From NCBI GenBank assembly GCA_037951105.1, contig JBAMJV010003029.1:1-64000 (forward strand): DNA of 64,000 nt. The letters are read 5' to 3'. A program made the position numbers and the translations under genes. The notes under the pieces were generated by a model. The model saw nothing but the letters and a program-made list of their open reading frames with translations. It made no database searches and was not told the origin of the DNA. Positions 22,356-35,013 of this stretch are shown one piece after another (positions within the stretch are counted from its first letter, which is position 1; the number at the start of each line of letters is the position of its first letter). The stretch comes from Echinarachnius parma (taxonomy: Eukaryota > Echinodermata > Echinoidea > Clypeasteroida > Echinarachniidae).

Positions 22356-25300
22356 ATGATAAGTGTTTGCATGGATAGATTTGAATGTAATTTTCCCTTT
22401 CGTGATTTAAGTAATATAGAGTTAAGGCAAGTTTTTGATGATGTGCAAGACAATTGTAATGATATTCATAATATGCATTTTGATTCTTTAAGAACTGATA
22501 ACTATGATGATATTGATGATGAGTATAATGAATTGGATCCTGATGATAATTTCTTTGTAACAAATAATCCAGTCAAGTATTGGCTTCCTGATGAGTTTAA
22601 AATGAATATAGATATTGCTAGGAACAATTTAAATAAGTTTAGTATGCTCCATTTTAATTCTCGCAGTTTATATAAAAATGTTGATGCTATTAATCAATTT
22701 ATCCAACAATTAGACTTTACATTTTCAATATATGGATTTAGTGAAACGTGGATTCATGATAATACACCTTTGTCATTATTTAATATGCATGATTATACAT
22801 TTTATCATAAAGATAGACAGGGCAGAAGAGGTGGGGGTGTCGCATTATTAATTCATAATGCATTTGATGTAAAAGTTCGGAATGATATATTGCTACCTGA
22901 TTCTCTCTGTGAATCCCTTTTTATTGAAATAACATTGAATCAACAAAAAAATATTTTTGTTGGTATAATTTATAGAGACCCAAATAAATCTATTCAAGAA
23001 TTTAATGACAATATGAATAAATGTCTTGAAGGACTAGTGGTAGAAAATAAAAATATGTTTATAATGGGAGATTTTAATATAAATTTGTTGAATTCATCAT
23101 TAAGTCCATGTATAAATAACTTTGTTAATGTAATATATAATAATTCATTCCGTCCATTGATCGACAAACCTACAAGAATAGCCACACGATCGGTTACATT
23201 GATTGACAATATTTTTTCAAATGTATACAATAAACATATTCAATCAGGCATATTGTATAGTGGCATTACAGACCATTTACCTATCTTTGAAATAACTGAC
23301 CTTTCTATCAATAATGATTATTCTGTTCCTGTAAATCCAATATATTCACATGTAAAACAAAATGACCCCTTGATCTTAAACTCATTTAAAAAGGATTTAT
23401 TAGCTACAGAATGGCATGATGTTTTAACCACCCCAGATGTAAATGAAGCATACAATACATTCTTAGATAAGTTTAAAAATATATATGATTCTAAGTTTGT
23501 TGTTAGTAGTAATACTAAACGCAAAAAGGTTCCAAGAAAGCCATGGATAACCCCTTCATTATTAAAATGTATTAACAAAAAAGATAGATTGTATAAATCA
23601 TTTTGTAAGAAGAGAACTGATTGTATTGAACGCAAATATAAGAAATATCGTAATAAACTTAATTCTATTTTAAAATCTGTTCGGAAAAAATATTATTGTG
23701 ACTTATTACAGAAGAATAAAAATAATTTGTTAAAAGTATGGAAAGTAATCAACGACTTATTAGGTAAGCATGGTAAACATAAGTATCCCTCATATTTTAT
23801 GAAAGGCTTAGATAAATTGACTGATGGTCAATTAATTGTTAATGAGTTTAATTTATATTTTTTTAGTATTGCTACGAAACTAAAGTCTGACCATATTGTT
23901 CAATCTAGACAGAATTTTGATTCATATCTTACAAATAAATGTGATGTGTCCATTCATTTTAACCCAACTGATGAAGTAGAAGTTATACAAATTGTAAAGA
24001 ATTTAAAGTCAAGCAAAAGCACAGGGTTTGATGGAATTAGTCAATATATTATAAAACATGTCATACATTGTATTATTAAACCCATTGTTCATATATGTAA
24101 TCTCTCTTTTTTATATGGTATAGTCCCCAATAATTTTAAGATTGGAAAAGTGATTCCAGTGTTTAAAAAGGGTGACTCTCATTTATTTTCAAATTATCGA
24201 CCAATCACATTATTGCCATGTTTTTCTAAGATATTAGAAAAATTAATTTATAAAAGACTTTTAGAACATATTAATATAAATAATTTATTGACTGATTCCC
24301 AATATGGTTTTAGAAGTAATTTTTCTTGTGAACATGCCTTAATTGACCTCAATGATTACATTATGACTAGTTTAAATAATAATTTGTACACACTTGGTAT
24401 ATTCCTCGACCTCTCAAAGGCTTTTGATGTTATTAATCATGATCACTTACTAGTCAAACTTCAACATTTTGGTATTCAAGGTACTGCATTAGAATGGTTT
24501 AAGAGTTATTTATATGATCGTTTTCAATTTACATCCTATAACAATTTTGTTTCATGTAGGGAGAGGATCCGATACGGAGTCCCACAGGGTTCCGTATTGG
24601 GTCCTCTCCTATTTCTTATATATATAAATGACCTTTGTTCAGTTTCTTCATTTTTTCACTTTATTCTTTTTGCGGATGATTCAAACATCATAGCAACACA
24701 CACAGATTTTGATAAACTGATAGTAGAAACAAATGTGGAATTAAAAAAGATTGTTGAATGGTTTAATGCAAATGAGTTAATTGTGAATTATGAAAAGACA
24801 AATGTGTTATATTTTCATGGTAAAAATAGTCAATTTAGTAAGAATGATGTTAAAATAATTATGAATGATGTCAACCTAAACGTTAGTTCATCAGTTACAT
24901 TTCTTGGAGTCATTTTAGATGAAACTTTATCCTTTGAAAAATATAGATTGTACGTTAGAAATAAAATTTCAAAAAACATAGGTATTATATGTAAGTTACG
25001 CTCGATATTACCAGAGAAGGAATTGTTTATGTTATATAATTGCTTAATCTTGCCATATTTACAATATTGTAATATTACTTGGGCCAGTGTTGGGAAAACT
25101 AAACTAGACAATTTATATAAACTCCAAAAGAAAGCATTAAGAATTTGTACAAACTCCAATTATAAAGCCCATTCACTTCCTTTGTTTTTTCGTTTAAATA
25201 CTCTCAATATTTATGATATTCATAAAATTCGAATAGCTACACTAATGTATTGTGTCTTTAATGATTTGTCACCAAACAATATTTCTAAAATGTTCCTTTG

Positions 25301-25505
25301 TAATAATCTAGTACATTCATACAACACTCGCTCAAGTAATAAATATCATTATCAAAAGGTCAATACTCAAGCATTGTTATATTCTGTTCGACATAATGGT
25401 CCACGTATATGGAATGAATTATCACATGAATTAAGAAATTGCACACTTCAATCGGCTTTCAGAGCCCAATTGAAGAAAATATTATTATCTTCATATTCAA
25501 ATTAA
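22356..25505 (+). CDS. LINE ORF2 protein: endonuclease and reverse transcriptase
   Basis: About 1049 aa from ATG 22356 (ATG 22371 is an alternative). The N-terminal EEP/APE-type endonuclease shows SETW, YRDPN, MGDFNINLL (near residue 238), SLIDNIFSN and ITDHLPIF, matching the metal- and DNA-binding positions of the family. The reverse transcriptase shows [48 protein letters not shown] and the catalytic box FADD (near residue 774). The C-terminal region has ILPYLQYC and GPRIWNEL, usual in CR1/L2-group elements. The enzyme nicks target DNA and primes cDNA synthesis there. The frame is uninterrupted. Confidence 0.92.
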   Translation: MISVCMDRFECNFPFRDLSNIELRQVFDDVQDNCNDIHNMHFDSLRTDNYDDIDDEYNELDPDDNFFVTNNPVKYWLPDEFKMNIDIARNNLNKFSMLHFNSRSLYKNVDAINQFIQQLDFTFSIYGFSETWIHDNTPLSLFNMHDYTFYHKDRQGRRGGGVALLIHNAFDVKVRNDILLPDSLCESLFIEITLNQQKNIFVGIIYRDPNKSIQEFNDNMNKCLEGLVVENKNMFIMGDFNINLLNSSLSPCINNFVNVIYNNSFRPLIDKPTRIATRSVTLIDNIFSNVYNKHIQSGILYSGITDHLPIFEITDLSINNDYSVPVNPIYSHVKQNDPLILNSFKKDLLATEWHDVLTTPDVNEAYNTFLDKFKNIYDSKFVVSSNTKRKKVPRKPWITPSLLKCINKKDRLYKSFCKKRTDCIERKYKKYRNKLNSILKSVRKKYYCDLLQKNKNNLLKVWKVINDLLGKHGKHKYPSYFMKGLDKLTDGQLIVNEFNLYFFSIATKLKSDHIVQSRQNFDSYLTNKCDVSIHFNPTDEVEVIQIVKNLKSSKSTGFDGISQYIIKHVIHCIIKPIVHICNLSFLYGIVPNNFKIGKVIPVFKKGDSHLFSNYRPITLLPCFSKILEKLIYKRLLEHININNLLTDSQYGFRSNFSCEHALIDLNDYIMTSLNNNLYTLGIFLDLSKAFDVINHDHLLVKLQHFGIQGTALEWFKSYLYDRFQFTSYNNFVSCRERIRYGVPQGSVLGPLLFLIYINDLCSVSSFFHFILFADDSNIIATHTDFDKLIVETNVELKKIVEWFNANELIVNYEKTNVLYFHGKNSQFSKNDVKIIMNDVNLNVSSSVTFLGVILDETLSFEKYRLYVRNKISKNIGIICKLRSILPEKELFMLYNCLILPYLQYCNITWASVGKTKLDNLYKLQKKALRICTNSNYKAHSLPLFFRLNTLNIYDIHKIRIATLMYCVFNDLSPNNISKMFLCNNLVHSYNTRSSNKYHYQKVNTQALLYSVRHNGPRIWNELSHELRNCTLQSAFRAQLKKILLSSYSN

Positions 25506-25863
25506 CTTGTGAACATAGCATTATCATCTTACCCATGCAATGTGTGCGTTGTGTGTGCGTGTGTGTGACTGTGTGATTGTTGTAGGTTTGTTAGGTATTT
25601 TAAATGTTTTTTTATTTTTTTATATTCTTTGTGTATGTTATATCATTTTCTTATGATTATGATTGTATTTGTATCAAATGTGTACAACGCTTTACTAGAT
25701 ATGTTAAAGGGGGCTACTGCCTACAAGTGTATAACTTTTTTGTAGTCTCCCTATTTCAATGCTTTATCTGTATGACTGATACATGTATTATATACTTTGT
25801 GTTTTTAACATTGAAATGAATAAAATGAACTTGAACTTGAACTTGAACTTGAACTTGAAAAGC

Positions 25864-27190
25864 TTTTCAGGGGTTTGTCCGACACAGCAACATCTGATTT
25901 GAATCGCATTTATATCAATTGAATAGTTCGTCTCCATGTTACTGCTGGACGGTCTATTGACCTGATTTGTTTGAATAACATTGTTTATGCAATTCGACCA
26001 TCAAACCCAGGAGTATACACATTTTGTTAAAAAGAGAGAAGTCTTCTTAGAATGATTTCTATATTAGGACACGTACGGACAAACACAAAAGCAGTTTTGA
26101 TTCAAAGATGCGTAATTATGCTGTTGGCACCTACAATAACTTGCTATATAAACTGCAAGGTGCAAACCCTTTCAAAATCCATAGAATTGCAAACTTGGTG
26201 TTGATTATTCAACGAAGGGGCTGTTAGTCTTGCGTTAAGTTTTTAGACATTTGCAGTGCAAAACGGCGCATCTTGTGTTAGTATGAGTATACATATTTTA
26301 TTTACAGTATCTGCATGTGTTTTGTTAAAATGGCTGCAATGGTTAGATTAAATTTTGGCCCATCAGCTACACTGTCAAAATTAGTTGTTCAATTATAGTG
26401 GGGTTTTTTGCCCTTAAATTACAACTTTTCACCGTTTGTATTTTCGTTACAGACATTATCCTGTAAAATAACAGAAATTTTGTCAGATTATGGAAATTAT
26501 GTTTAATTTACAAATAACATTAACTACTTTCATAACTGTTAATTAACTGTTTTTCGTACTACCTACAACTTTCCATGTGTTTTTCTCCAAATGTTTGCAT
26601 GGTTCTTTTTTTTATTTACTCGTGACAATGTTCCTGTCAAAAAACGAGAAATTCTTTTAATAAACAGAAACAATCCTGATGAACGTTATAGACATATGCT
26701 AACAGCACAGGTTATTTCTTTTACAACCCCAGTCTGTACAAAAATAAAAACAGGCAATCCTGTTAAAAACAGAGTTTCTTGTAGACATTACATACGAATA
26801 TACCGTTAAACCACACAATATTAGTTATTTGTAACAGGTTCATGAATATTCATGAGCTAGTTTGTGCCTTGTATTATCTATTATCAATTATATCTGTTCT
26901 TAATCCCGTTATTTTGTAAAATAATTATCAAAATGAATTTTTAAATTTAGATAAGTATAATTAATTATCAGTGGACTCTTGTGAACCACTTTCGAGTGGA
27001 AATAAATGAATGCAATATTGTTTAAAGTCTGCGTTTAATTACTAACCACTACAAAACATACATCGTGTTATACACTGGTTATAATATAGCTAACCGTGAA
27101 CAAGGAACGATGGATAGGAACGATAGGTATAGGCTTAGGGCAAAGTATACATAGGATTAGGAGGATATACATACATACAGAAAAGGAGTG
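25864..27190. other. AT-rich interval, nothing recognised
   Basis: No exon-like segment, RNA gene or clear repeat. Short open frames have no family resemblance. Confidence 0.4.
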
Positions 27191-27196
27191 GTACTT

Positions 27197-27541
27197 AAAA
27201 AATAAAAATAAAAAAAATTGTAATCAAAGGTGTAATGTTGCACCGTAAAATGGCATATTTGCACATTTCCCAAATGGTGCAACTTTGCACCTTTAACTTA
27301 AATTTACACTAAACACTTACATTTACACTTACACTTAATACACTTGAATCTACTTTTAAGTGCAACTTAGCACCTTTTTTCTTAGGATGCAATATTGCAC
27401 CTTCAAGGTGCAAAACGGTGAAGGATCAACTCTGCACCTTTACCGAAAGGTAAAGTGTTGCACTTATATAAGTGCGCCCAGCGTGGCAACGGTGTGCACC
27501 TATATAGGTGTAAGATTGCCCATTTTTTCTTAGTGTGTAGG
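27197..27541. repeat. GGTGCA-rich MITE
   Basis: Repeats of TTGCACC and GGTGCA, with the right end CCCATTTTTTCTTAGTGTG, the reverse complement of the CACACTAAGAAAAAATGG end at 19348. The left end is less clear. Confidence 0.55.
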
Positions 27542-30010
27542 GGTTTTAGCGCCTTGTCCCAGTTGGGTAACATATGACAGAAAAAAACGCATGCAATAAC
27601 AATTCAGACGCTGGTTTACATATCGATTCTATTTTTTTATTAACAAGCATAGACACCGCAAAAACTAACTATGACATAGTATTGTAAAATCTGAAGGTCA
27701 ATTGGACTTATAAGATGAACAAATAATGTTACACTCAATACAAACTAATACAATTTTATATTTCATTAAACTAGGGTGTATAAAATATAATGCAACAGTT
27801 CAGAGGGAATCCCAGTTCAGATTTAATTATCAACCGTGATAGAAAGAACGATAAGAATCATTGTTGGAAATTCGAGTGAAACCAGATCAGAGACAATGAG
27901 CTAATTTTGATTTGAAAATTATGCATGTCATGCAGAAATTCGCAATTCGCAATGAGCAATCATTTCGAAGTGATCATCGATAACAGAATAAATTCTTTAC
28001 GAGCAACTCGCCATGAATATTATGTATGAAGATTCGCCTATTTGAGTTGCTAAATTGTATTCGCAGTCTCATCATTATACGACGCGATGGTGATAACTTG
28101 AATGTTACACTTCATATGAAAACCGTATAAATAAATACGTTAATAACAAAGCTTGTAACATTGCCTTATTATTAAGAATATTTCAGGTTTGCTGATTTCA
28201 CGTACAAATCTCATTTGCAGCAGCTCGCAAATGATGTCACAATTGGTGGCATTTATACGAACGGCATACATACTTGTCAACAGAGTTCAAACCGACTGTC
28301 ATAACTAATTGGTTATTCACCACTTTTACTCATATTTCCGGTCATGATTTCTCTCATTTACACTCTGTCACAGCAAATAATTGTTTTACGTTGGACTTCC
28401 ACTTTCTCTTTTCACTTTCCACTTTCATCTTTACCAACAATGAAATCGTATACATTGTTATTATCATAATATTCAAATAAACTCAAATATAGGCAACACA
28501 TGAAATGCACTATATAATACATCATCATAGGCTAATTAATGGTTCACAGCAGTTTAATACAATTTGAGAGTTATTGATTACACAATAATACAAAAATAAA
28601 TTCTTTATACACACCATAAGTCCAGTTCTAAGAGGATAAGGATAGGAAGATAGTTTATGAAATAAGGGAAGCTAGAGAGCTTGGGGCTTAGGTGACACGA
28701 CAAGTGAGTTGCTTGAAGTAAAGTTATAAGAGTTGCTTCGTTTTTCATATTCTATTTAGCCAGGATCTTCTTTAAACATTCGTGCAATGTCAAAACTAGG
28801 TTCACTCAAGTAAGTTGACCCCTCCCCCTCCCATTCCCCGGGACCCGGCCACGTGTACAATGTTTATATCAAGAGCGTATGTTACAGCAATACATACTAT
28901 CATGACCATCACCGAAACCAACAATGCAATTATCGCACGTAATTAACCTTTCAACAAAATGTAATCATATAATTTCTTACAAGATGACTGCAATTACACT
29001 TATTTAAATCAGCTTTCAGTCCTTTGCGTATATTCCCCTATGTATTATTTCCACATGACAAGTATGCTAGAATACATTATTCAGACAAGAAATTTTAAGG
29101 TAAAATATATTAAATTCTAGGCAATATTCCAAGAATACGCAATATATACTGTATTTGCTTATTCAAATTTAAACATTTATCAAAGATAACAAATAGGAAA
29201 TTGATTACTCACTTTCCTTTCAATTTGTTTATTATAAACCATTATATTACCGTTGTAATCTGGAACAGATTAATAAGAGCATGCAAGGCATTGTTTTTTC
29301 ACAGTTCATTCATAATATAAAATACAATATATATAACAATTCTGGAAATTCCACAGTTGGTGGTAAAACAATACACTTTCTAGAAGAAAAATTAATGAAA
29401 AAAGCAGGAAAATTAACATTGTAACATTCAAATGATAAGCAATGATAAAAGCTGAAAACTAAATGAAAGTATAATTTCTTTATAAACATTACACGAAACA
29501 CATCAGTGTATGAATCGTCATAACTGCAATATTTGTATTGATATACATTGGTAATGATTTGATAAAAAAGAAAACCTTGCTTGCAATACAATATGATACT
29601 TGAACCTATACCTAAGATTGATAATTCACTTTCATCCATCCATGTAGGTCATACCACACCTACCTTGTAAATAGTCCAGTCAGCTCGACCATTTACACGC
29701 TATACGTTAATGTGCAATGACAGAGTCACTTGTACTTACCCGACTTAATCGAAAGAACATATAGTATATGAAATATTCTTCTAGTATATTATGGGTTTGT
29801 GGTTAAATAAACACATATGTAATATACGTTTTTTTTTTATCTATGCCCTTTTGCTAAATGTGTATGCTAGTCTAAAGATGAAAACAAGATTACCGTAGAA
29901 CAATAGTTTTCTTGGCCTTGACACACGTCCAACGCACTAAAAACGTTTTTGTTTTAATCTTCTTCCACCCTAGCCCTGGTCACTAAGTCTTACGGTCACT
30001 TATGGTCCTT
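27542..30010. other. AT-rich interval, nothing recognised
   Basis: No coding character on either strand. An isolated AGAGTTGCTTCGTTTTTCAT (28730) resembles the subterminal motif of the element at 13658-15080. Confidence 0.4.
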
Positions 30011-30011
30011 A

Positions 30012-30180
30012 TAATGTGGTAGATGTGGTTAGTGTGGTAGACGTTGTAGGTGTGGTAGGTATTGGTTATATTGTAAGTGTGGTAGACGTGATAGACGTGG
30101 TAAGTATGGTAGTTGTGGTACACGTGGTTTGTGTGGTAGATGTGGTTGATGTAGTTGGTATGGTGGATGTTGTAGGTCAG
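30012..30180. repeat. GTGGTA-type low-complexity repeat
   Basis: Degenerate six- and nine-base units around GTGGTAGATGTGGT. The Val/Asp-rich open frame is an artefact. Confidence 0.85.
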
Positions 30181-30189
30181 ATTAATTGT

Positions 30190-31125
30190 AATAATGACAG
30201 GCCTATATCAGTATAACCTATATTTTCGAAAAGTTTAGAAAGAATTGTTTATGATAGATTGTATTCATTTTGTCTTAAAAATAATATTCTTTGTAGTAAT
30301 AAATATGGTTTTCGTTCAAATTATTCTGTTTGCTCTGATTAATTTGCATGACAAAATTGTAAATCTCACTAATAAAAATAAACATGAAGTTGCAATATTT
30401 ATGGATTAATACTCAAAATCCTTTTATATATGATCTCATCTAATATTATTATCTAAGTTGCAATATTATGGAATTCGTGGTATACTTTATTAATGGTTTA
30501 TTAGCTACTTAACTGATAGAGAGCAATATACTGTATACAATTTACATTGTTCTGAAAATGATCCTTTATCGTGAGGTGTACCTCAAGGGTCGATACTTGG
30601 CTCCCTTTTTGCCTTTAATTAATATGAATTATATAATCAAATGAACACCATTATTTCATTATGTATTATTTGCAGATGATGCCACTCTTGTAGCTTCACA
30701 CTCAGACTTTCCGTTTTTGATTAAGGCAATTAATAAACATTTAAAATTAGTGAATTTGAAGCTTTTATGTAATAAATTATCATTGAATCTCCTGAAAATA
30801 ATATACATAGTGTTCCGCAATCCTCAAAATAAGTCGGACATTATAATGATGTATCAATCTTTATTAATAATAATGAAATAGAAAAATGCTCATTAATGAC
30901 ATACCTATGAGTTGTATTAGATGAACGTTTATCATGGGATCCTCACATGAATTGTATTTGTTCGAAAATGTCTCGCATAATTGGTTTTTGTGACATGAAA
31001 CATTTTATTCGGTTACGAATTTTATTTTTGATGTATAATGCCTTTATTTTACCACATATTATGTACTGTTTAGTCTTTAAACTTGATCCCGTCATCAGAT
31101 TTTTGGAGCAACCACTTGTTTGAAT
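30190..31125 (+). pseudogene. Decayed CR1-like LINE reverse transcriptase
   Basis: Broken frames give FSKSLERIVYDRLYSFCLKN, NKYGFRSNYSV, LQYYGIRGI, YLTDREQYTVYN, GVPQGSILGSLF, VVLDERLSWDPHMN, SRIIGFCDMK and LFLMYNAFILPHIMYCLVF in the correct RT order. Many stops and frameshifts are present, and it is much older than the other LINEs. It lies just downstream of the gene A stop codon, in opposite orientation. Confidence 0.82.
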
Positions 31126-31468
31126 TTTTATATAAAGCTTTCTTGAAAAGCGGACTTTTATCTAGTATGTCACGATTCCTTCCATTTTTGTCGCTAAGGT
31201 ACTCCAGTATTAGAAAATGCATTCATATACCAAATTATAAGATAATCCCAGTTATGATTCTGGCTATATATTCATACTTTTTTTTCAAATGTATGCTCCC
31301 CTTCTCTACACACGACACATTAAGGACTACCTTATGTTTTAAGTTGATAGCTAATAGAAGGCAATTAAAGAAAAACCATTGTAGATTCCTCTCATTAGTT
31401 GTCAGTGAATCCTCCTTCTTTTATGGTCGAATTAGAAGTTAGCAGGCGACGAGTAAATATTGTTCATT

Positions 31469-31639
31469 CTATTGATCAGTGGCATCTGTTTCGGCAGAAT
31501 AATTTATCATGGTTCTGATAATCTTATATCGCATGCGTATTCCTTCTTTGACATCCACGCACTTGTTGATGTTTTGTTCACACACTCTGGCAAAGAAATC
31601 AGCGCTGCCGGTCGATTTTGCCCAATCTGATGTAATACC
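31469..31639 (-). CDS. Gene A exon 10: C-terminal segment with stop codon
   Basis: The exon begins at ctgtttacag|GGT in phase 0 and reads GITSDWAKSTGSADFFARVC, ending SAETDATDQ and TAG at 31471-31469. I see no convincing donor inside it, so it is read as terminal. The nearest minus-strand AATAAA is about 420 nt further on, inside the LINE remnant at 30.2-31.1 kb. If the exon is skipped, exon 9 leaves in phase 0. Confidence 0.65.
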   Translation of the reverse strand, partial: GITSDWAKSTGSADFFARVCEQNINKCVDVKEGIRMRYKIIRTMINYSAETDATDQ

Positions 31640-34519
31640 CTGTAAACAGAAATAAGGTGGGGGGGGGGGGGGGGAACAAAACCAACAACATTGTAAATAA
31701 ATTATATTGTAGAAAACATGAAATACTGAAGACTAATCAGTCTCGCCGCTAAATAATTAGGTTATGAAAATAAATGTTAGAACAAGTGTTTATGGGATAA
31801 TGTAATTTTAGAAATCATGTACTATTAGTTAGTAACATATAGTGGAAATATTAACTTATGAGAATATAATTTTAATTAAATCAGCTTTTAATCATTCTAT
31901 TGTGTGCAAACGGATGTGCCAATTATGTTACCGTCTACAATAATAGTAAATGCTGAAATCATAATGGCATATTTTAGTATTGCTCGTAATATGGTTTAAT
32001 GAACAAACTCAATCAAATTTAGGTAAAATGTTCTACTCAATAAAAACACAATGCTAATTTACCCTTTCCAAACTCAGGACGGCCCGTAAAGTGATCCCTC
32101 TATGATTATGCCTCAAACCATACTATGCAATTAACAAGTACCTTCGTAAAGCAGATCAAGCTTTACATGATGTTATCATGAACATCTCTCGTGATATATG
32201 TTCTATATGTTCTATAGGGGCGTTCTTAACAGTATAATTGCAAAAAACATGACAGATCAAATGTGCAAATTCGGTGTAAAACGAACTATTCTCGGCGGAA
32301 AATTATCTCTTTGTTATCAATTTCAAAGTGTCCTCCGACCTCTGAATCGTATATTAAAGGCATATCATTTCTGAAATTGTTGATGTATTTAATAATCATT
32401 TTGTTTGTGGATTAAATGTCCTTCTGAAAAAAAGTATTAAAGGGGACCACCAGGCACGTTATTATATGTTTTGGTACCGTTTTGTGATATCAAATAGATA
32501 CCCAACATTCTGCAAAGCGTTGTGTAATTCATAAACAAAGCAATTAATTTCCACCACTTACGGAACCCCTACTATTTCCTGGTTCCATACGGGCCACACA
32601 TTTGCGAGTGCGCCAATGCTATTCACGCGTACTTTTGTAGACAATAATAGAATCCCAGGCGATTCGTTCGCTCTGCACACATTAGTCTTCGCAATTTAGA
32701 CCGCATGAACGCATGCTTTAGAATGGTGATGCGTTTTCCAATAATTTTTTTTTCTTTCTGGAAACATATTTTTGTGAACTTTTTGATGGAATGGAATACT
32801 TAAAGGGCAATGAAACTATGGCTTTCGGTTATTGTTATCGTTTAGAGGGTGAACAGACATTTGATTTGATACATAACTTGGCAATTTTGGCCTCCTGGAT
32901 CCCATGAAAACCTTACGTGAACATACCCATATTTTACTAATTCTTACGGCGGATAAAGATGATGGGAGCGGCCATGTTCTTGTAATTACCCGACATGCTT
33001 TGCAAACTCTGACGTATGTGCTTAGGGCCGAACAAAAAGCTTTTCACTGATTTCAAAGAATCTACAAGTATTCAGACAATGGTTTGAATTGGTGCTATTG
33101 AAATGCATTAGTGCATATCATTGACCGTAGTCCGCACAAACCTAATAATGGCGACCTCCAGTGTTTGTGTGAATAGTGGTATACCCGATAGAGTTTTCAC
33201 ATATTTCTTCCAAAACAGAAATCTGAGTCGGAGTAATGTTACATATAATACACAGGCATATTACGATGTATAAAGTAGGATAAACTCTATTCTTGAGTTG
33301 CATTACTCTTTAAGATGTTACCTTTCTTTAATAAGAATATTATTTTTGGCTGGTGATACCCTTTAACATATGTTTCAGCAAGCATATTTCGATACTTGCG
33401 ATGTTATGTTCTCCTATGTGTCACCTATTCTAATAAGTAAACGCTGGATGTGATATTTTCCCTTGAAATTCGAACTGAATGTTTCTGGCGCCGTTGATTG
33501 TAGTCAATGATCACTTGCTTTCAATAATTACAATAAAGTTTAATCAGGAACTTTCTAAACCTAATACATTCAAAATAGTTGCATGGTTACTATGGCTACG
33601 GGAGGCAACGAAATAGGTGAATTCATGTGAAATTTTTCCACCATAATTTCAGGAAAATCAAGTCAATTTGGTGACAATCAATTTAATGCGCATAATGTGT
33701 CCCATTAAGTATATATGGGTCAAGTGACTACTCATTAGATTATGTAGAAAAATACCTCATTAGATCTGAGTTCGATATCCATCCTTCCTTGCTTCTTCTC
33801 CTTGAAATGAGATGCTATCATGTGGGAGACCTTGGTAGTCCTTTCTTTCAAGACATCTGGTTGCTTGATGTTGTGTTGCAAGGCGACAAGCAAATTCACG
33901 TATGCTCTGTGGACCACGTCAACATAGCTCTGTCAGGTAGAAATGCGTACATAATAAGCAAAGGATAACGTTTATGTCATCGTTTTGTAAGTTTCTATGA
34001 ATACAAAATATTCGTTTTCATCGTCCAAGAAAACGATTGCACATTGATGAAGGATCATTAATATTAACTTCCTTTTTATTCCCGATATGTCTGATTGTTT
34101 TTGTCTCGGTTATATAAATAATTAAATCAGCTTTTTTTCTTAATTTGTATACACTCATATAACCAACGAGTTTGCATTTCCCTCTTTGGTATGCTTATCA
34201 GATCACATAATAATTAACCCTTTGTAGGCTTTTGAATATGTTAACATATTTCCTATTCACCCCTTTAATACCTTAGTCCCTCCGACTTGCGCTCCTTCAA
34301 ATGAACCTATTGATGCAGTCTTCTTCGAACCATCTGATGCGATGTCCTCAGTTAAGGATATGATGTCAGTTATCAGTTCAAGAGCAATTCTATTATTAGA
34401 TTGATCTATGCACTGGACAATGTCAGCAATGTACCGGACAAAAGCGTCAGGCATTGAGCGCTTAGCAGGTGATTTCTGAAATAATGATAATGAAAATTAT
34501 GATACAAAATAATCATTAG

Positions 34520-34599
<80 letters not shown>

Positions 34600-34621
34600 T
34601 ACTACTACTACCACTGCTACA

Positions 34622-34693
<72 letters not shown>

Positions 34694-34766
34694 GCTACTA
34701 CTGCTGCTGCTGCTACTACAACTAAGTACTTATACTACTACTGCTACTACTACTACTGCTACTACA

Positions 34767-34802
<36 letters not shown>

Positions 34803-34811
34803 GCTACTACA

Positions 34812-34849
<38 letters not shown>

Positions 34850-34865
34850 TACTACTTCTATTACA

Positions 34866-34943
<78 letters not shown>

Positions 34944-34970
34944 GCTACTGCTACTACTACTACTACTACA

Positions 34971-35013
<43 letters not shown>

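Larger units (their letters stand above)
21236..25859 (+). mobile_element. Full-length non-LTR retrotransposon, CR1/L2-like group, both ORFs open
   Basis: A two-ORF LINE with a short 5' leader, ORF1 (21318-22076), a 273-nt spacer, ORF2 (22356-25505), a 3' UTR and a terminal TTGAAC hexamer array of about five units (25825-25859). A candidate 8-bp target duplication TGAAAAGC lies at 21228-21235 and 25856-25863, overlapping the tail; it is tentative. The ORFs are AT-rich in ORF2 and GC-richer in ORF1. No frameshift or in-frame stop was seen, so the copy may be recent and able to move. Confidence 0.85.

Noticed and set aside
29310..29639. 109-aa minus frame as a first exon of a separate gene B
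   Set aside because: It is AT-rich and hydrophobic but irregular. The start MDESELSIL followed by GTATAGG is weak and I could not link it in phase to the exon at 16.4 kb with any confidence.
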